Counted from the stretch's first letter, positions 54,713 through 63,968 are shown. The stretch is 64,000 bases of DNA from Planctomyces sp. (GCA_019636235.1 JAHBXW010000009.1:140673-204672); one strand, 5' to 3'. Numbers and translations are program-made. The notes: generated from the sequence alone by a model not told the origin.

Positions 54713-54972
54713 GAATGCTCCATCGGCCTCGGGAACAGTGGGCGGACCTCGCGGCAAATGCAACTGCAGCGCCGATCCGCGGACCGTCAGCGGAATTCGG
54801 AAAACGCGGCTCATTCAGCACCCGCCAGCGGCCGCGGCGGGCTGCCCGTGGCCAGCGGATCGCCACGTCGGGCGATTTCCTCGCCAGCGGAAATCGGAGA
54901 GCCGAGACCTGGCCCGGCGAGCCGGCTCCGGACCCGTTCCTGCGTGTCCCGCACTCATCCGTCGGCCCCGCA

Positions 54973-55140
54973 TCACCGGCGTCGGGACAGCCGCCCCAGC
55001 ACAATCACAATCGCCGTTAGTGCCGCGATCGCAATCACATCGCTGACCAGCAGGATCGGGATCCAGGGCGCCGACCACTTTCGATACGCCAGCGTCAATC
55101 CCAGCAGGAGCACGACCGCTCCCGATTCTCGTTCGGACAT
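54973..55140 (-). CDS. Small two-span membrane protein (55 aa)
   Basis: This small gene reads [20 protein letters not shown], then [20 protein letters not shown] and [15 protein letters not shown]. Two hydrophobic helices separated by a short KWSAP turn and a basic C-terminus look like a genuine small membrane protein. It lies 31 bases downstream of the gene at 55172-55609 on the same strand, so they are probably cotranscribed. No family is recognised. Confidence 0.6.
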   Translation of the reverse strand: MSERESGAVVLLLGLTLAYRKWSAPWIPILLVSDVIAIAALTAIVIVLGRLSRRR

Positions 55141-55171
55141 CGCGCCCCCGTTGTCTCAAACCGAACCAGCG

Positions 55172-55609
55172 TCAATGGCTCCCGCGCGCTCGCGCGAGGC
55201 CCCCAGTCTGCCAGTACACACGGTAATGCACCGTCAGTCGGCCGCTGCGAACGGATCTGGGTTGATAGCGGATCACCAGCGCCTCGCTGACGAACAGGTC
55301 TCCATACTGCACAAGGTCGATATCGCCGCGGACGTCAAGGGTGATCCCGTCATTGATTGAGACGTTGGCCTCCCCGTCAAGCCGGCCGACCAGTTGCACG
55401 CGCACGCCCGAGGTGATGGCCCAACTGTCCGCGAAGGGGATCGTGAAGACCTGCGGAACAGTTACGTCGTCGACCGTCACGGACTGCCGCCGTGTCTGGA
55501 CCAGCAGCGCCGCCAGGATCAGGATCGGCACCGCGGCCGCGGTCGCCGCAATCGACCTGTTTTCGGGACATCGCCGCCTCCTGGGCGCATCAGTGATCGG
55601 GTTGGCCAA
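55172..55609 (-). CDS. Hypothetical membrane-anchored protein
   Basis: A 145-residue product if translation starts at the TTG at 55609; no ATG or GTG in frame precedes the hydrophobic anchor. It has one N-terminal transmembrane segment (about residues 21-40, [19 protein letters not shown]) and a beta-rich extracytoplasmic domain ([40 protein letters not shown]) ending in [13 protein letters not shown]. No family is recognised. It pairs with the 55-residue membrane protein immediately downstream. The TTG start makes the exact N-terminus uncertain. Confidence 0.55.
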   Translation of the reverse strand: MANPITDAPRRRRCPENRSIAATAAAVPILILAALLVQTRRQSVTVDDVTVPQVFTIPFADSWAITSGVRVQLVGRLDGEANVSINDGITLDVRGDIDLVQYGDLFVSEALVIRYQPRSVRSGRLTVHYRVYWQTGGLARARGSH

Positions 55610-55944
55610 CGAAACCGCCCGCTTTCAGTCCGGCCACCGCTGAACTTGACTTCGTATCGCTCATGTCGGGTTCGGCGAACGCTTTCAGAAATGCCTTGGA
55701 TCGGATTTTCGCTGCCTGTTGGACGCCCGGCAAGCGGGACGCCGCTGCACGGGATTTTGCACTGGCAGAGGCTGTGGCACACTTCACTTGAGGCTGATTG
55801 ACAGTGGCCCGCGTGCGCCTTGGCGCTCGGCACGCCGTCGGTTGGGTATGGCCGCGAGTCGATCGCCGATAGGATCACGAGCGAGAGGTTTCCGTGGCCG
55901 GGCGGATTGGGGCATCGAACTCCATCCAGCCAGCATGCAGTGGG
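55610..55944. other. Intergenic region, nothing recognised
   Basis: 335 bases between the divergent small membrane-protein genes. A minus-strand open frame runs through it (55590-55787) but its Ser/Ala-rich product matches nothing and has no good start signal. Promoters for both sides are expected here; none was convincing. Confidence 0.4.
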
Positions 55945-56331
55945 ATGCAAATCGTGATGAAGACACAGCCGCCTGACGCCTCAGTCGCTGGATCGGACAC
56001 GAACGCCCGGCAAGCGAACGCACTGCTGATCTGCCTGGGCGGACTGCTCACCCTGTTCCTGGCGTGGATGTCTTTCACGCTCAGTGGGCGATTGGACGGC
56101 GATTTGTTCGCGCTTCCGGCGGTTATGTGGACCGTCTGGAGCGTCCATGACGAGAAACGGAGCAGCGTGATTCTGCTGCCAACGTTGGTGACCGCGGCAA
56201 TTGCGATTCCCGGCGGCCTGTTGTTATGTTCGGTTCAGGATCGCGTAGGGCCATGGGCGTATGCGATGTCCTTTGTCATAGGCGGGGCGATCGCGGGCGC
56301 GGCGGTGCTGCTTCGCGCGTGCAGGCGGTGA
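55945..56331 (+). CDS. Hypothetical small membrane protein
   Basis: About 128 residues. Four hydrophobic segments are visible (LLICLGGLLTLFLAWMSFTL, FALPAVMWTVWSV, VILLPTLVTAAIAIPGGLLL, YAMSFVIGGAIAGAAVLLRA) with an acidic DGD loop and a basic C-terminus. No family is recognised. ATG codons at 55945 and 55957 are both possible starts; the longer frame from 55894 is less likely. It sits alone between minus-strand genes in the accessory stretch. Confidence 0.6.
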   Translation: MQIVMKTQPPDASVAGSDTNARQANALLICLGGLLTLFLAWMSFTLSGRLDGDLFALPAVMWTVWSVHDEKRSSVILLPTLVTAAIAIPGGLLLCSVQDRVGPWAYAMSFVIGGAIAGAAVLLRACRR

Positions 56332-56538
56332 ACTGGAAGGCCTGGATCGCTCCGGTCAGACGGCAGACGCACAGAATCATGGCGGCTGGGTGGCCGGGAT
56401 TTCGCTCCAGTCAGGATCGCTGACGTGATTCTCTCGACGTCCGCCTCGCGCTCGCCGGAGTTCACTCCTGATGTTGCTCCAGCTACCGGCCCCCCTGCTG
56501 CGGATCAACCGGGCCACCGCGCCGCTGTCGCGACTGCG

Positions 56539-56572
56539 TGTGTATGCCGCAGAATCATTGGCGGCATACACA
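56539..56572 (-). terminator. Hairpin just after the 56576 stop codon
   Basis: Perfect 12-bp arms TGTGTATGCCGC (56539-56550) and its complement (56561-56572) flank a 10-base loop, starting 3 bases after the TAA of the minus-strand gene. The position fits a terminator hairpin, but there is no U-tract. Confidence 0.5.
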
Positions 56573-56575
56573 AGT

Positions 56576-57115
56576 TTACTGCTCTAACGGCGGCATCATG
56601 TCCCCAGAAGGCTCTGCGCCATCCTTTGCCAACTTGCTCCAAATGACGCATTGAATCGCGACAATGCATATAAATAATGATAACAAGACGAGCCTCCCCC
56701 TGAGGCCCTGCAGCTTGCCATGAATTGCGTCCACTGCTCCCTTCGGAAAAAGCATTGCTGCGATAAATGCCCCCAGATAAGCACAAAGGCACAATGCGCC
56801 AACAATTGGAAGAATCCACAGAATTCCGATGAATCCACACTTAAATATGTGCCACACACGTTCCATGGCATTGCCATCTCCAACGACATGCGTCCTGCAA
56901 CACCCCACGATCCCTGCCAGAAGCATCACTGTGAACCAAGTCACCGTTGCCCAAAGTCCCGGCCTTGAATCGCGTACTGCCAGAAACACAACAGCTCCGG
57001 TGACAGCCGAGAGCAGGACGTCAATTGCTCCATACGCAACGATTGCTGTAATTTTGTGGCCTTTGCATAAGCTGCTATTTCTAATGATCACCGGTGGCAG
57101 GCGATTCGGCAACAT
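56576..57115 (-). CDS. Hypothetical membrane protein in lower-GC DNA
   Basis: A 179-residue protein. Four transmembrane segments can be seen (IVAYGAIDVLLSAVTGAVVF, LWATVTWFTVMLLAGIVGC, GFIGILWILPIVGALCLCAY, LVLLSLFICIVAIQCVIW) and several cysteines lie inside or beside the helices. The start is set at the ATG giving MLPNRLPPVIIRNSSLCKGH; the frame upstream (to 57385) is high-GC and belongs to the shadow of another gene. The base composition here is clearly lower in GC (about 48%, by eye) than the surrounding 66%, which suggests acquisition from elsewhere. No family is recognised. Confidence 0.65.
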   Translation of the reverse strand: MLPNRLPPVIIRNSSLCKGHKITAIVAYGAIDVLLSAVTGAVVFLAVRDSRPGLWATVTWFTVMLLAGIVGCCRTHVVGDGNAMERVWHIFKCGFIGILWILPIVGALCLCAYLGAFIAAMLFPKGAVDAIHGKLQGLRGRLVLLSLFICIVAIQCVIWSKLAKDGAEPSGDMMPPLEQ

Positions 57116-57189
57116 ATGGCGCGCCGTGTTTGTGTGCTGACGCGTCTCGACCTGGCGTGCGCGATCGCCCGGCGAATTCCCAACCAGCT

Positions 57190-57909
57190 TCAGCGCGTCC
57201 GATTCCGCATGTCTCCGACGGTCTCCGACAGCAGAAACCGCAGCGACTGTTTGAACGCCGACCGCACGTCGGGCCGCAGTTCTCGCGACCATTTCGCCCC
57301 GTCCTCGCCTCGCGTCAGGGCGAAGCGGGCTAACGCGTATCCGAACATGGGCATGGTGAAGTAGCCTTCCCTTCGGATCGCCCACCTCGAGTAGTCGTGG
57401 TATTCCCGGATGACGGCGTTCGCTGTCAGCGCTCCCAATCCGAAGTACACGGTGAGCAGGTCGGTCAACGGCTCGTGGTCCTCGGCATCGGCCGAGATTC
57501 GACCGTGTCCAAGCAAATGGACGTGCCCCAGTTCATGCGCCATCGTCGCTGCCATGGACAGCGGGTCCGGCAGGTTTCTGGCTTCAATCCAGATCCGGAA
57601 CTTGTCCCCCTCCGGGTGATACAGCCCGACGAATGTGGAGTGCTCCTCTCGGAACAGCGACAGCTCGATGCTCCCCGGATCCAGCTCCATGTACCCGCAC
57701 ATCCGGTCGAGCATGCGCCGGATGGACTCCGTAGTCCCGTCGAAGGCGTCGGGAAAGAACTCGGCCCGCGGAAGCACAACAGGAGCCCTGCGAACCCGTT
57801 CGATTCCGAACTGGTCTTCCAGCCAGCCCCAGCGCTGATCGATCCAATCGCGCGTCGCGGCGTCGACGGGGCATACGGGTCTCGATTGGAACCAGTCGAA
57901 CAGGCCCAT
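57190..57909 (-). CDS. Putative zinc metalloprotein with HELGH motif
   Basis: A 239-residue soluble protein. A zinc-peptidase motif MAHELGHVHLLGHGR (H125, E126, H129) is followed by DHEPLTDLLTVYFGLG, where E146 or D150 could be the third ligand, so the fold may be a small gluzincin-like peptidase. Upstream, IELSLFREEHSTFVGLYHPE and FRIWIEARNLPDPLSMAATM give the beta-edge strand and helix expected before HExxH. The start at ATG 57909 (MGLFDWFQSR) fits; the upstream open frame to 58182 lacks similarity. No signal peptide is seen. The substrate is unknown; it could also be a non-peptidase zinc protein. Confidence 0.72.
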   Translation of the reverse strand: MGLFDWFQSRPVCPVDAATRDWIDQRWGWLEDQFGIERVRRAPVVLPRAEFFPDAFDGTTESIRRMLDRMCGYMELDPGSIELSLFREEHSTFVGLYHPEGDKFRIWIEARNLPDPLSMAATMAHELGHVHLLGHGRISADAEDHEPLTDLLTVYFGLGALTANAVIREYHDYSRWAIRREGYFTMPMFGYALARFALTRGEDGAKWSRELRPDVRSAFKQSLRFLLSETVGDMRNRTR

Positions 57910-58174
57910 CGGCGTTCCGCTTCCATTCGCTGAACTCCCAAGTCCGGGGCGTGGCGCTGGTTCCAGGTCCGGAATGCCCGCTTGCGGCTCGCCGCAGAGG
58001 ATCAGGCCAGGTGGGTTGGAGCAGCCGCCGACAATGCTTCGCCCGGCCAGGCGCCGCAAAGGCGCTCTGGGAGACAAGCGAGATTGTATCGTCAACAACC
58101 CGGAAGCAGCAGCCGCCGGGAAGACCGCAACAATCGGAGTCGCGGATCCAGCCTGCGATGCTGGGCGGCCAGGG

Positions 58175-59405
58175 TCATTCAATCAAGATCGTGACGAGCG
58201 GGCGCATCCGCTCCGCGTCTTCCGCTGTCAATTGGCCGTCCGAAACGTGCAGATCTCGCAGGGCGGGCCACTTCCCGATGTTTCGCAGCAGGCCCTGGCC
58301 AGTCATTGCAGTCCCAGAAATGTAGAGCCGCGCCACTCGTTGAAATGGAGGCATCTCGTCCAGATCGGCGTCGGATAATGCCGTCTGGCTGACATCGAGC
58401 GCGCGCAGCCGCGGATTCTCCGCCAGCCTTCCGATGGCTGGTCCGGTCAACCCGGTGCGGCTCAGGAAGAGAGTCTCCAGCTGCGTCATCCTGCGGAATG
58501 AGTCCGCCGCCGCATCCGTGATCCTCGTTCCCGACACATCCAGAACCCGCAGGGCTGGCAGTGTCGCGAGCCGCTCGCAGCCGGCGTCTGAAAGTGCCGT
58601 GTCAGCAATGGCGAGACCCTTCCAGGTCGCTCAGCGCGGTGATGCCTGCCACGCCAACATCGGAAATCGGACATCCGGAATAGTCGAGATGCGAAAGTGA
58701 CTTGAATTGCCGGGTCGCAAGTGCCGCCTGGTCGGTGAGCGCCGTATTCCTGGCGAACAGCCCACGGAGCGTGGGAAGCCGCTGAATGCTCGCGATGGCA
58801 TCGTCCGTGATCGCCGTTCCGGACACGTCCAGGTGTTCCAGCGTACGACTTTCCGTCAGAACTGCGATCGCCTCGTCGCTCGCAGGAGTGTCCGCGACGC
58901 TCAAGTAGGTGAGGCGAGGCAGGGTTGTAATGCTGCGCACCCCTGCTGCGGAGATGGACGTTCCGGACACGTCCAGGTACCAGAGCTGTTTCAGGGCTTC
59001 CAATTTCGCTAGGCCGCGGTCCGTCAATCGAGTGTGGGAGAGATTTAGAAACTCAATGCGGCGGCACTTCACCAGGCTGTCAAGGTCCGCGTCGGATGCG
59101 TCGGTTTTGCCGAGGACCACTCCGCTCAGATGGACAAAGGAGTTGCTCAGGTCCACGCGAACGTACTTCTTCAGCGACCTGACCCAATCGGGGGGGAAGG
59201 GCGCCCGGAACGTGTCCCCTCCAAGGTCCCGGACTAATGTTGCGGCCCGCGATTCTCGTCGCCTCTCAAGGCTGCTGGGGCCGACAAAGAATGCGGCCAC
59301 AGCCAGAACCGCCAATGCGATCAGAGTGTTCCGGGACTGCTTGCCCTGCCAGCGAGACTTGCGCATCAAGGCACGCAGACCTGATCGACACTCAAGGGGC
59401 GGCAT
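58175..59405 (-). pseudogene. Leucine-rich-repeat membrane protein, split by a one-base frameshift
   Basis: Two minus-strand frames together make one LRR protein. The first (59405 or, more likely, ATG 59366, to 58602) has an N-terminal anchor (TLIALAVLAVAAFFVG) and LRRs such as LWYLDVSGTSISAAGVRSIT and LEHLDVSGTAITDDAIASIQ, ending abruptly as ITALSDLEGSRHC. Dropping one G from the GGG run at plus positions 58617-58619 continues seamlessly as LSDLEGLAIADTALSDAGCE, ERLATLPALRVLDVSGTRIT and on to the stop at 58175. The repeats of about 23-24 residues are cysteine-poor, bacterial type. Joined length is about 400 residues. It may be a pseudogene or a sequencing error. Confidence 0.85.
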
Positions 59406-59638
59406 GGAAACCGTGCATCAGAACGGACCGCGTCAGGGATGGCCGCCAAGCCATCACGCCACACGCTCGAAAGAACTGTCCCCAGCCATTTGCCCGGGTC
59501 AAGCTCCAACGCACTTGGGGCGAGTACAGTGCTGGTCGGGAGTACACGGAGTTGACGCGAGAATCCTTCGAGTTGACTCGCCAGAACAGCCGGCTGTTGG
59601 CTGAGTTCAACACAATTCTCAGGAACCGGACCTCCTTC

Positions 59639-59662
59639 TGACGTCCCCGGCGCCGGACGTCA
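59639..59662 (-). terminator. Hairpin after the purine nucleoside phosphorylase gene
   Basis: Arms TGACGTCC (59639-59646) and GGACGTCA (59655-59662) flank an 8-base GC loop, 16 bases after the stop at 59678. No T-tract follows on the minus strand, so only a weak terminator call is justified. Confidence 0.35.
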
Positions 59663-59677
59663 GCGGCCCTGGCCGCT

Positions 59678-60553
59678 TCAGGCTGACCGCGAGTCGCCTT
59701 CGCCGCATTCTGCGTTGCCGGGGCCCAAGTCCCACAGCACTTCGCGAATGATGCGCGCGATCCGCGGCGCGGCAGCAGCCGCCGCCGATGCCACGAGTTC
59801 TCCCTCCGCCCCCTCCAGCCGGTCCGGGCGGCAGACGTTCGTGATCGTCGACAACCCCAGCACCCGCATGCCCAGCGCGGCGGCGGCGCTGGCTTCGGGC
59901 GCCGTCGACATCCCGATCGCATCCCCTCCCAGCCGGCGATAGCAACGGTACTCCGCCCGGGTCTCATAGTTCGGACCCGTCACGCTGATGTATGTGCCCC
60001 GGTGAGCCGGGATGCCCGCTCGCCGCGCCGCACGCAGCGCCCATTCCGTCAGCTCCGGATCGTAGATCGATCCCGACCAGCCGCGCCGATTCGGCCCGGA
60101 CGAGAAGCCTCCTCCGGACGTCCCGCCAGACATCAGATCGAGGTGATCATCGATCGCCAGCACGTCCCCGACGCGGTGGTTCGGGTGCAGTCCGCCGCTG
60201 GCGTTGGTGACGATCAGCGTCCTCACGCCCAGCCGCCGCAGGATGCGGATCGGCCGCGTGATCCGCTGCAGGGAATGCCCTTCATAACGGTGGCAGCGTC
60301 CCGCCATGACGGACACCCGCTGCCCGGCGAAGCGGCCGCATGTCCAATTCCCGCGGTGTCCCACGGCGGTCGGGGCGGCGAGGCCGGGGATGCGGTCGTA
60401 GGACAGGGATTTGGGTTCCGCGATCTCGAGGGCGACATCGCCCATGCCGGTGCCCAGGATCAGACCGATGGAGCAGGGCGCCGGAGAGAGGCTGCGGAGC
60501 ACATCGACGGCCGCTGCGACTTCGGGTTCGTCGTCGGCGGGAATGGTTTCCAT
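59678..60553 (-). CDS. punA: Purine nucleoside phosphorylase
   Basis: A 291-residue trimeric-type PNP. It converts purine nucleosides and phosphate to the free base and (deoxy)ribose-1-phosphate in purine salvage. The family blocks are present in order: LGTGMGDVALEI (phosphate loop), VGHRGNWTCGRFAGQRVSVM, AGRCHRYEGHS, TNASGGLHPNHRVGD, GPNYETRAEYRCYRRLGGDA and IGMSTAPEASAAAALGMRVL. The GMS-TAPEA block holds the ribose-binding Met. The start at ATG 60553 matches the family N-terminus; the frame is open to 60646. It is probably monocistronic. Confidence 0.95.
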   Translation of the reverse strand: METIPADDEPEVAAAVDVLRSLSPAPCSIGLILGTGMGDVALEIAEPKSLSYDRIPGLAAPTAVGHRGNWTCGRFAGQRVSVMAGRCHRYEGHSLQRITRPIRILRRLGVRTLIVTNASGGLHPNHRVGDVLAIDDHLDLMSGGTSGGGFSSGPNRRGWSGSIYDPELTEWALRAARRAGIPAHRGTYISVTGPNYETRAEYRCYRRLGGDAIGMSTAPEASAAAALGMRVLGLSTITNVCRPDRLEGAEGELVASAAAAAAPRIARIIREVLWDLGPGNAECGEGDSRSA

Positions 60554-60748
60554 GAGGGCGACAGAGGGGGACGGCGGTCTGCAGAGCGACGCCGCAGAAT
60601 AGCAGGCCGAGCGCGGTCCGCCGTGGCTGCTGGCCCCCCACGTCATCAGCCCTGAAGATTGCCGGTCACCCGTTCGAGCGGTCGGCGACCCCGGCCACGC
60701 GCAGACCGGTCGCGTTAGCGGCTGTCGTCCGCATCCGCGCCCCGCGGG

Positions 60749-61054
60749 TTATTGGGCGTCCGCGTAAACGGCCGGCCAGCGTGTGCCGCACGATTCGCAG
60801 CAGAACCCGACGACCGTCGCGGTGCCCGGAATCGGCTCGTTCTTGCGATCGAGCAGCGCGTCTTCCAGCTCGACCGGTTCGACAGTGATCCGGTGGCAAC
60901 AGGGACACGCCTGATTGCGCTGCCACAGTCGCGCCCGCTGAACTGCGGATACCTGCGAAAGCCGGCGGAGTGGAATGATGCGAGGCTGAAACGGCAGCGT
61001 CGCGGGTTCGTGCTCCTCGTCCAGCGCGGGAGCATACAGTCGAAGCTGGCTCAT
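60749..61054 (-). CDS. Small zinc-ribbon protein (101 aa)
   Basis: A 101-residue protein with two paired cysteine motifs, CPCCH (about residue 50) and CCESCG (about residue 85), spaced as in a zinc ribbon. The N-terminal half is an extended basic/Pro region (ATLPFQPRIIPLRRLSQVSA). No named family is recognised, but the regular Cys pattern and tight coding frame support a real gene. Zinc ribbons of this kind bind nucleic acid or proteins. It lies 195 bases upstream of the phosphorylase start and is divergent from the metallohydrolase gene. Confidence 0.72.
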   Translation of the reverse strand: MSQLRLYAPALDEEHEPATLPFQPRIIPLRRLSQVSAVQRARLWQRNQACPCCHRITVEPVELEDALLDRKNEPIPGTATVVGFCCESCGTRWPAVYADAQ

Positions 61055-61268
61055 CCTTGAGCCCTTTCGTGCGGCGGAATTCGTCCCGAAAACCGTAAGA
61101 GGCTGTGCCGACAGGGCGGCGAGTGCCTTCCGGGCGGAACCATATCCTGCGATTGTCCGACCCGCAAGCGGTGCGTGCGTTCACATCTCTGAATTTGGCG
61201 CGGGGCGCACGCGAGTGGTAGCCTCTGCGCGAGTTTCCAGTGGCTGGTCCAGACATGGGAGCGGCGCT

Positions 61269-63869
61269 ATGACGGGCAAGGGACGGCTGATCCTGGTCCT
61301 GGGGCTTATGGCGCTGCCGGCCGCGCCGGCGTTTTCCCAGCAGGAGCTGGCGGAATCCGGCCGCGTCTCTCCGGTCCGGATGGCCGTCCTGAAGGAATCC
61401 AATTGGGACCATCTGGCGCCCCGGGGCAAGGAAGCCGACGCGATTTATGGCGACGTCGTACTGCGAAACGGGGTGCTGTGCGCGGTGATCGCTGCGCCGC
61501 TGCCGACGCGGAACGCGAACATGACGGTGCGTGAAGCGGGGGGATGCCTGATCGATCTGACTTCCGTCAGCGACGAGAGCGACCAGTTGTCCTGCTATTA
61601 CCCGGGCCAGAGGCAGTTTCCCTATCGCAGCTGGCGGGCGATGGGCGGCGCCCGCGAACCGCTGGCCGTGGACGGCCTCGATTACACGGGACTGGCTGCG
61701 TCGCTGATCGTCGTCTCAGAAGCTTCCGAGGGCCGGCCCAGCGTGGAAACCGGCTATTGGCTGACGGCGATGCAGCCCTGGCTGGACATGTTCACGGTCC
61801 TCTCCAATCCCCACGACGAGATGATCGCTGTGGCGCTCAGCGATGACCTGCGAATCGACAGCGCTCGGGAGGACCTGTTCAAGTCTCCCAACGGGACGCT
61901 GGACCTGTTCATCGCCGCAGACCATTTCTGGAAACAGGCTTACGGCGTCATGTCGATGACCGATGGCCGGCGCATCCAGGCGACGAGCGAACGCGCGACC
62001 GAGATGCGGTTCGTCACGGACGAGGGGCATCACACGCTGTTCATTCCCCCGGGCGAGTCGATCACGTTGCGACGAAGAATCGCCCCCGGGCGGACGGCCT
62101 TCCATGTGCGGGCCAATCTGTATCTCTCGCCGAACGGCACGATGGTTCCGGTGACCTGGACGTTTGAGGACGGCCTGGGGAGGCCCATTCCCGACGTGAG
62201 GCTCGAGCTTTCCGACTCCGAAGGGCAGGCCCTGGGCGTGGTGATCGGCTCGCCCGAGGGAGCCGTGTCGATTCCGCTGCCGGCCGGGACGTATTCGGGC
62301 GGCCTGTCGGTTCTGGGGCAGCCGGTGCAGGCACTTTCGGGCCTCGTGGTTCCGAACGCGGAGGAGGAGCGGAAGACGATTCGAATAGATGGCTGGCGTC
62401 CGGGAACCGTGCGGGCACGCATCACGGACGAGCAGGGACAGCCGATTCCCTGCAAGGTGGAGTTCGCCGGGATCGAGGGCGCGCCGCAGCCCTCATTTGG
62501 CCCGGACACCGCCGAATTCGGCGTGCGGAACCTGCGCTACACGCCCGACGGGCAATTCGTTCAGCCGCTGGCGCCCGGGAAATACGAGGTTGTCGTCAGC
62601 CACGGCCCCGAGTTCGATGCGATCTTCACGACGCTCGAGGTCCCCGCCGGCGGCGACGTGGAACTGGCCGGGGCGCTGGTTCGTTCGGTCGACACCACGG
62701 GTTGGATCAGCAGCGACTTTCACAGCCACAGCTCCCCCTCGGGCGACAACACCTCCAGCCAACTGGGCCGCGTGCTGAATCTGGCCGCGGAACACATCGA
62801 GTTCGCCCCCTGCACGGAGCACAACCGCATCAGCACCTATGTGCCGCACATCGATCAGCTCGGGCTGGGCCGCTTCATGAGCAGCTGTTCGGGGATGGAG
62901 CTGACGGGCAGTCCATTGCCGCTGAATCATCAGAACGCATTTCCGCTGGTGGAGCATCCGCGGGAGCAGGATGGCGGCGGCCCCACGACGGATGCCGACA
63001 TCGAGGTGCAGATCGAACGCCTCGCCTTGTGGGACGGCCGCAGCGAGAAGCTACTGCAGCAGAACCATCCGGACTTCGGCTGGCTGTTTTACGACCGGGA
63101 CGGCGACCGCGAGCCGGATGAAGGGTTCTTCCGCAGCTTCGGCTTCATCGACGTGATCGAGGTGCATCCGCTGTCGTACGTGCTTGAGCTGGGCCCGGTG
63201 TGGGTCTACGACGGCAAGACGTACAACCATGCGCTGTTCAACTGGCTGCAGATCCTGAACCAGGGACGGGTCTTCACGGGCGTCGTGAATACGGATGCGC
63301 ACTACAACTTCCATGGCTCCGGGACGTTGCGGAACTGGATCGCCTCGCCGACGGACGACCCCGCGGAGGTGCAGCCGCTGGATGTGGTCCGGGCGGCCCG
63401 GGAGCGGAAAGTCATCATGTCCACCGCGCCGTTCCTGACGCTGTCGGCGACTGCCGCGGACAGCGAGATCACCGCCGGGGTGGGAGAGGAGCTGTCGGCG
63501 CCGGGCGGGCGGGTGCGAGTTCGGATCCGCGTCCAGTGCCCGAACTGGGCCGACGTCGACACGGTGCTGCTGCTGATCAACGGCCGGAAGTCAGATGCGC
63601 ATCGTTACACCCGCGAGGAGCATCCCGAGCTGTTCGGCGAGTCCGCGGTGAAGTTCGACCAGACGCTGGAGATCGAACTGCCGGGCGACGCCCATCTCGT
63701 GGCCATCGCAGCGTCCTCAAAGCCGTTGGGAAGGCACATTTACGGCATTGGGGCCAGTTGCCACGCGAATGCGGTGACGAATCCGATTTTCGTGGACGTC
63801 GATGGGGGCGGATTTCAGCCGAACAAGGATCCACTGGACGCACCGCTGCCGGTTCGCAACGCTCAATGA
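61269..63869 (+). CDS. CehA/McbA family metallohydrolase (PHP-like), exported
   Basis: An 866-residue exported protein. Residues 1-24 form a signal peptide (RLILVLGLMALPAAPAFSQ). Residues about 40-330 are beta-rich, followed by two carboxypeptidase-regulatory-like beta domains (PDVRLELSDSEGQALGVVIG, RARITDEQGQPIPCKVEFAG). The catalytic PHP-like part starts at about 482: SDFHSHSSPSGDNT supplies the HxH pair, EFAPCTEHNRIS a further His, and FTGVVNTDAHYNFHGSGTLR the late Asp-His. CehA/McbA proteins hydrolyse carbamate pesticides in soil bacteria, but planctomycete members are of unknown substrate. The start at 61269 gives the signal peptide. No partner genes are adjacent. Confidence 0.88.
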   Translation: MTGKGRLILVLGLMALPAAPAFSQQELAESGRVSPVRMAVLKESNWDHLAPRGKEADAIYGDVVLRNGVLCAVIAAPLPTRNANMTVREAGGCLIDLTSVSDESDQLSCYYPGQRQFPYRSWRAMGGAREPLAVDGLDYTGLAASLIVVSEASEGRPSVETGYWLTAMQPWLDMFTVLSNPHDEMIAVALSDDLRIDSAREDLFKSPNGTLDLFIAADHFWKQAYGVMSMTDGRRIQATSERATEMRFVTDEGHHTLFIPPGESITLRRRIAPGRTAFHVRANLYLSPNGTMVPVTWTFEDGLGRPIPDVRLELSDSEGQALGVVIGSPEGAVSIPLPAGTYSGGLSVLGQPVQALSGLVVPNAEEERKTIRIDGWRPGTVRARITDEQGQPIPCKVEFAGIEGAPQPSFGPDTAEFGVRNLRYTPDGQFVQPLAPGKYEVVVSHGPEFDAIFTTLEVPAGGDVELAGALVRSVDTTGWISSDFHSHSSPSGDNTSSQLGRVLNLAAEHIEFAPCTEHNRISTYVPHIDQLGLGRFMSSCSGMELTGSPLPLNHQNAFPLVEHPREQDGGGPTTDADIEVQIERLALWDGRSEKLLQQNHPDFGWLFYDRDGDREPDEGFFRSFGFIDVIEVHPLSYVLELGPVWVYDGKTYNHALFNWLQILNQGRVFTGVVNTDAHYNFHGSGTLRNWIASPTDDPAEVQPLDVVRAARERKVIMSTAPFLTLSATAADSEITAGVGEELSAPGGRVRVRIRVQCPNWADVDTVLLLINGRKSDAHRYTREEHPELFGESAVKFDQTLEIELPGDAHLVAIAASSKPLGRHIYGIGASCHANAVTNPIFVDVDGGGFQPNKDPLDAPLPVRNAQ

Positions 63870-63968
63870 GCCGGTGCGCACGGCAGGAGAGACGGTCGGA
63901 AGGAGGGGCTGCGTGGCGGCTCGGTGGGGATGGACCGGAATGGAATTCAAAAATCGCGAAGCGGTCGG

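Noticed and set aside
54669..55004. 111-codon minus-strand frame upstream of the DUF1559 gene
   Set aside because: Gly/Arg/Pro-rich product, overlaps the pilin leader region of DUF1559 and the 55-residue membrane gene; no homology.
55519..55950. 143-codon minus-strand frame between small membrane genes
   Set aside because: No domain, no good start, overlaps the better-supported frame at 55172-55609.
59549..59590. Short direct repeat GAGTTGAC-CG next to the phosphorylase terminator hairpin
   Set aside because: Only two partial copies of about 11 bases; too short to call an attachment site or operator.
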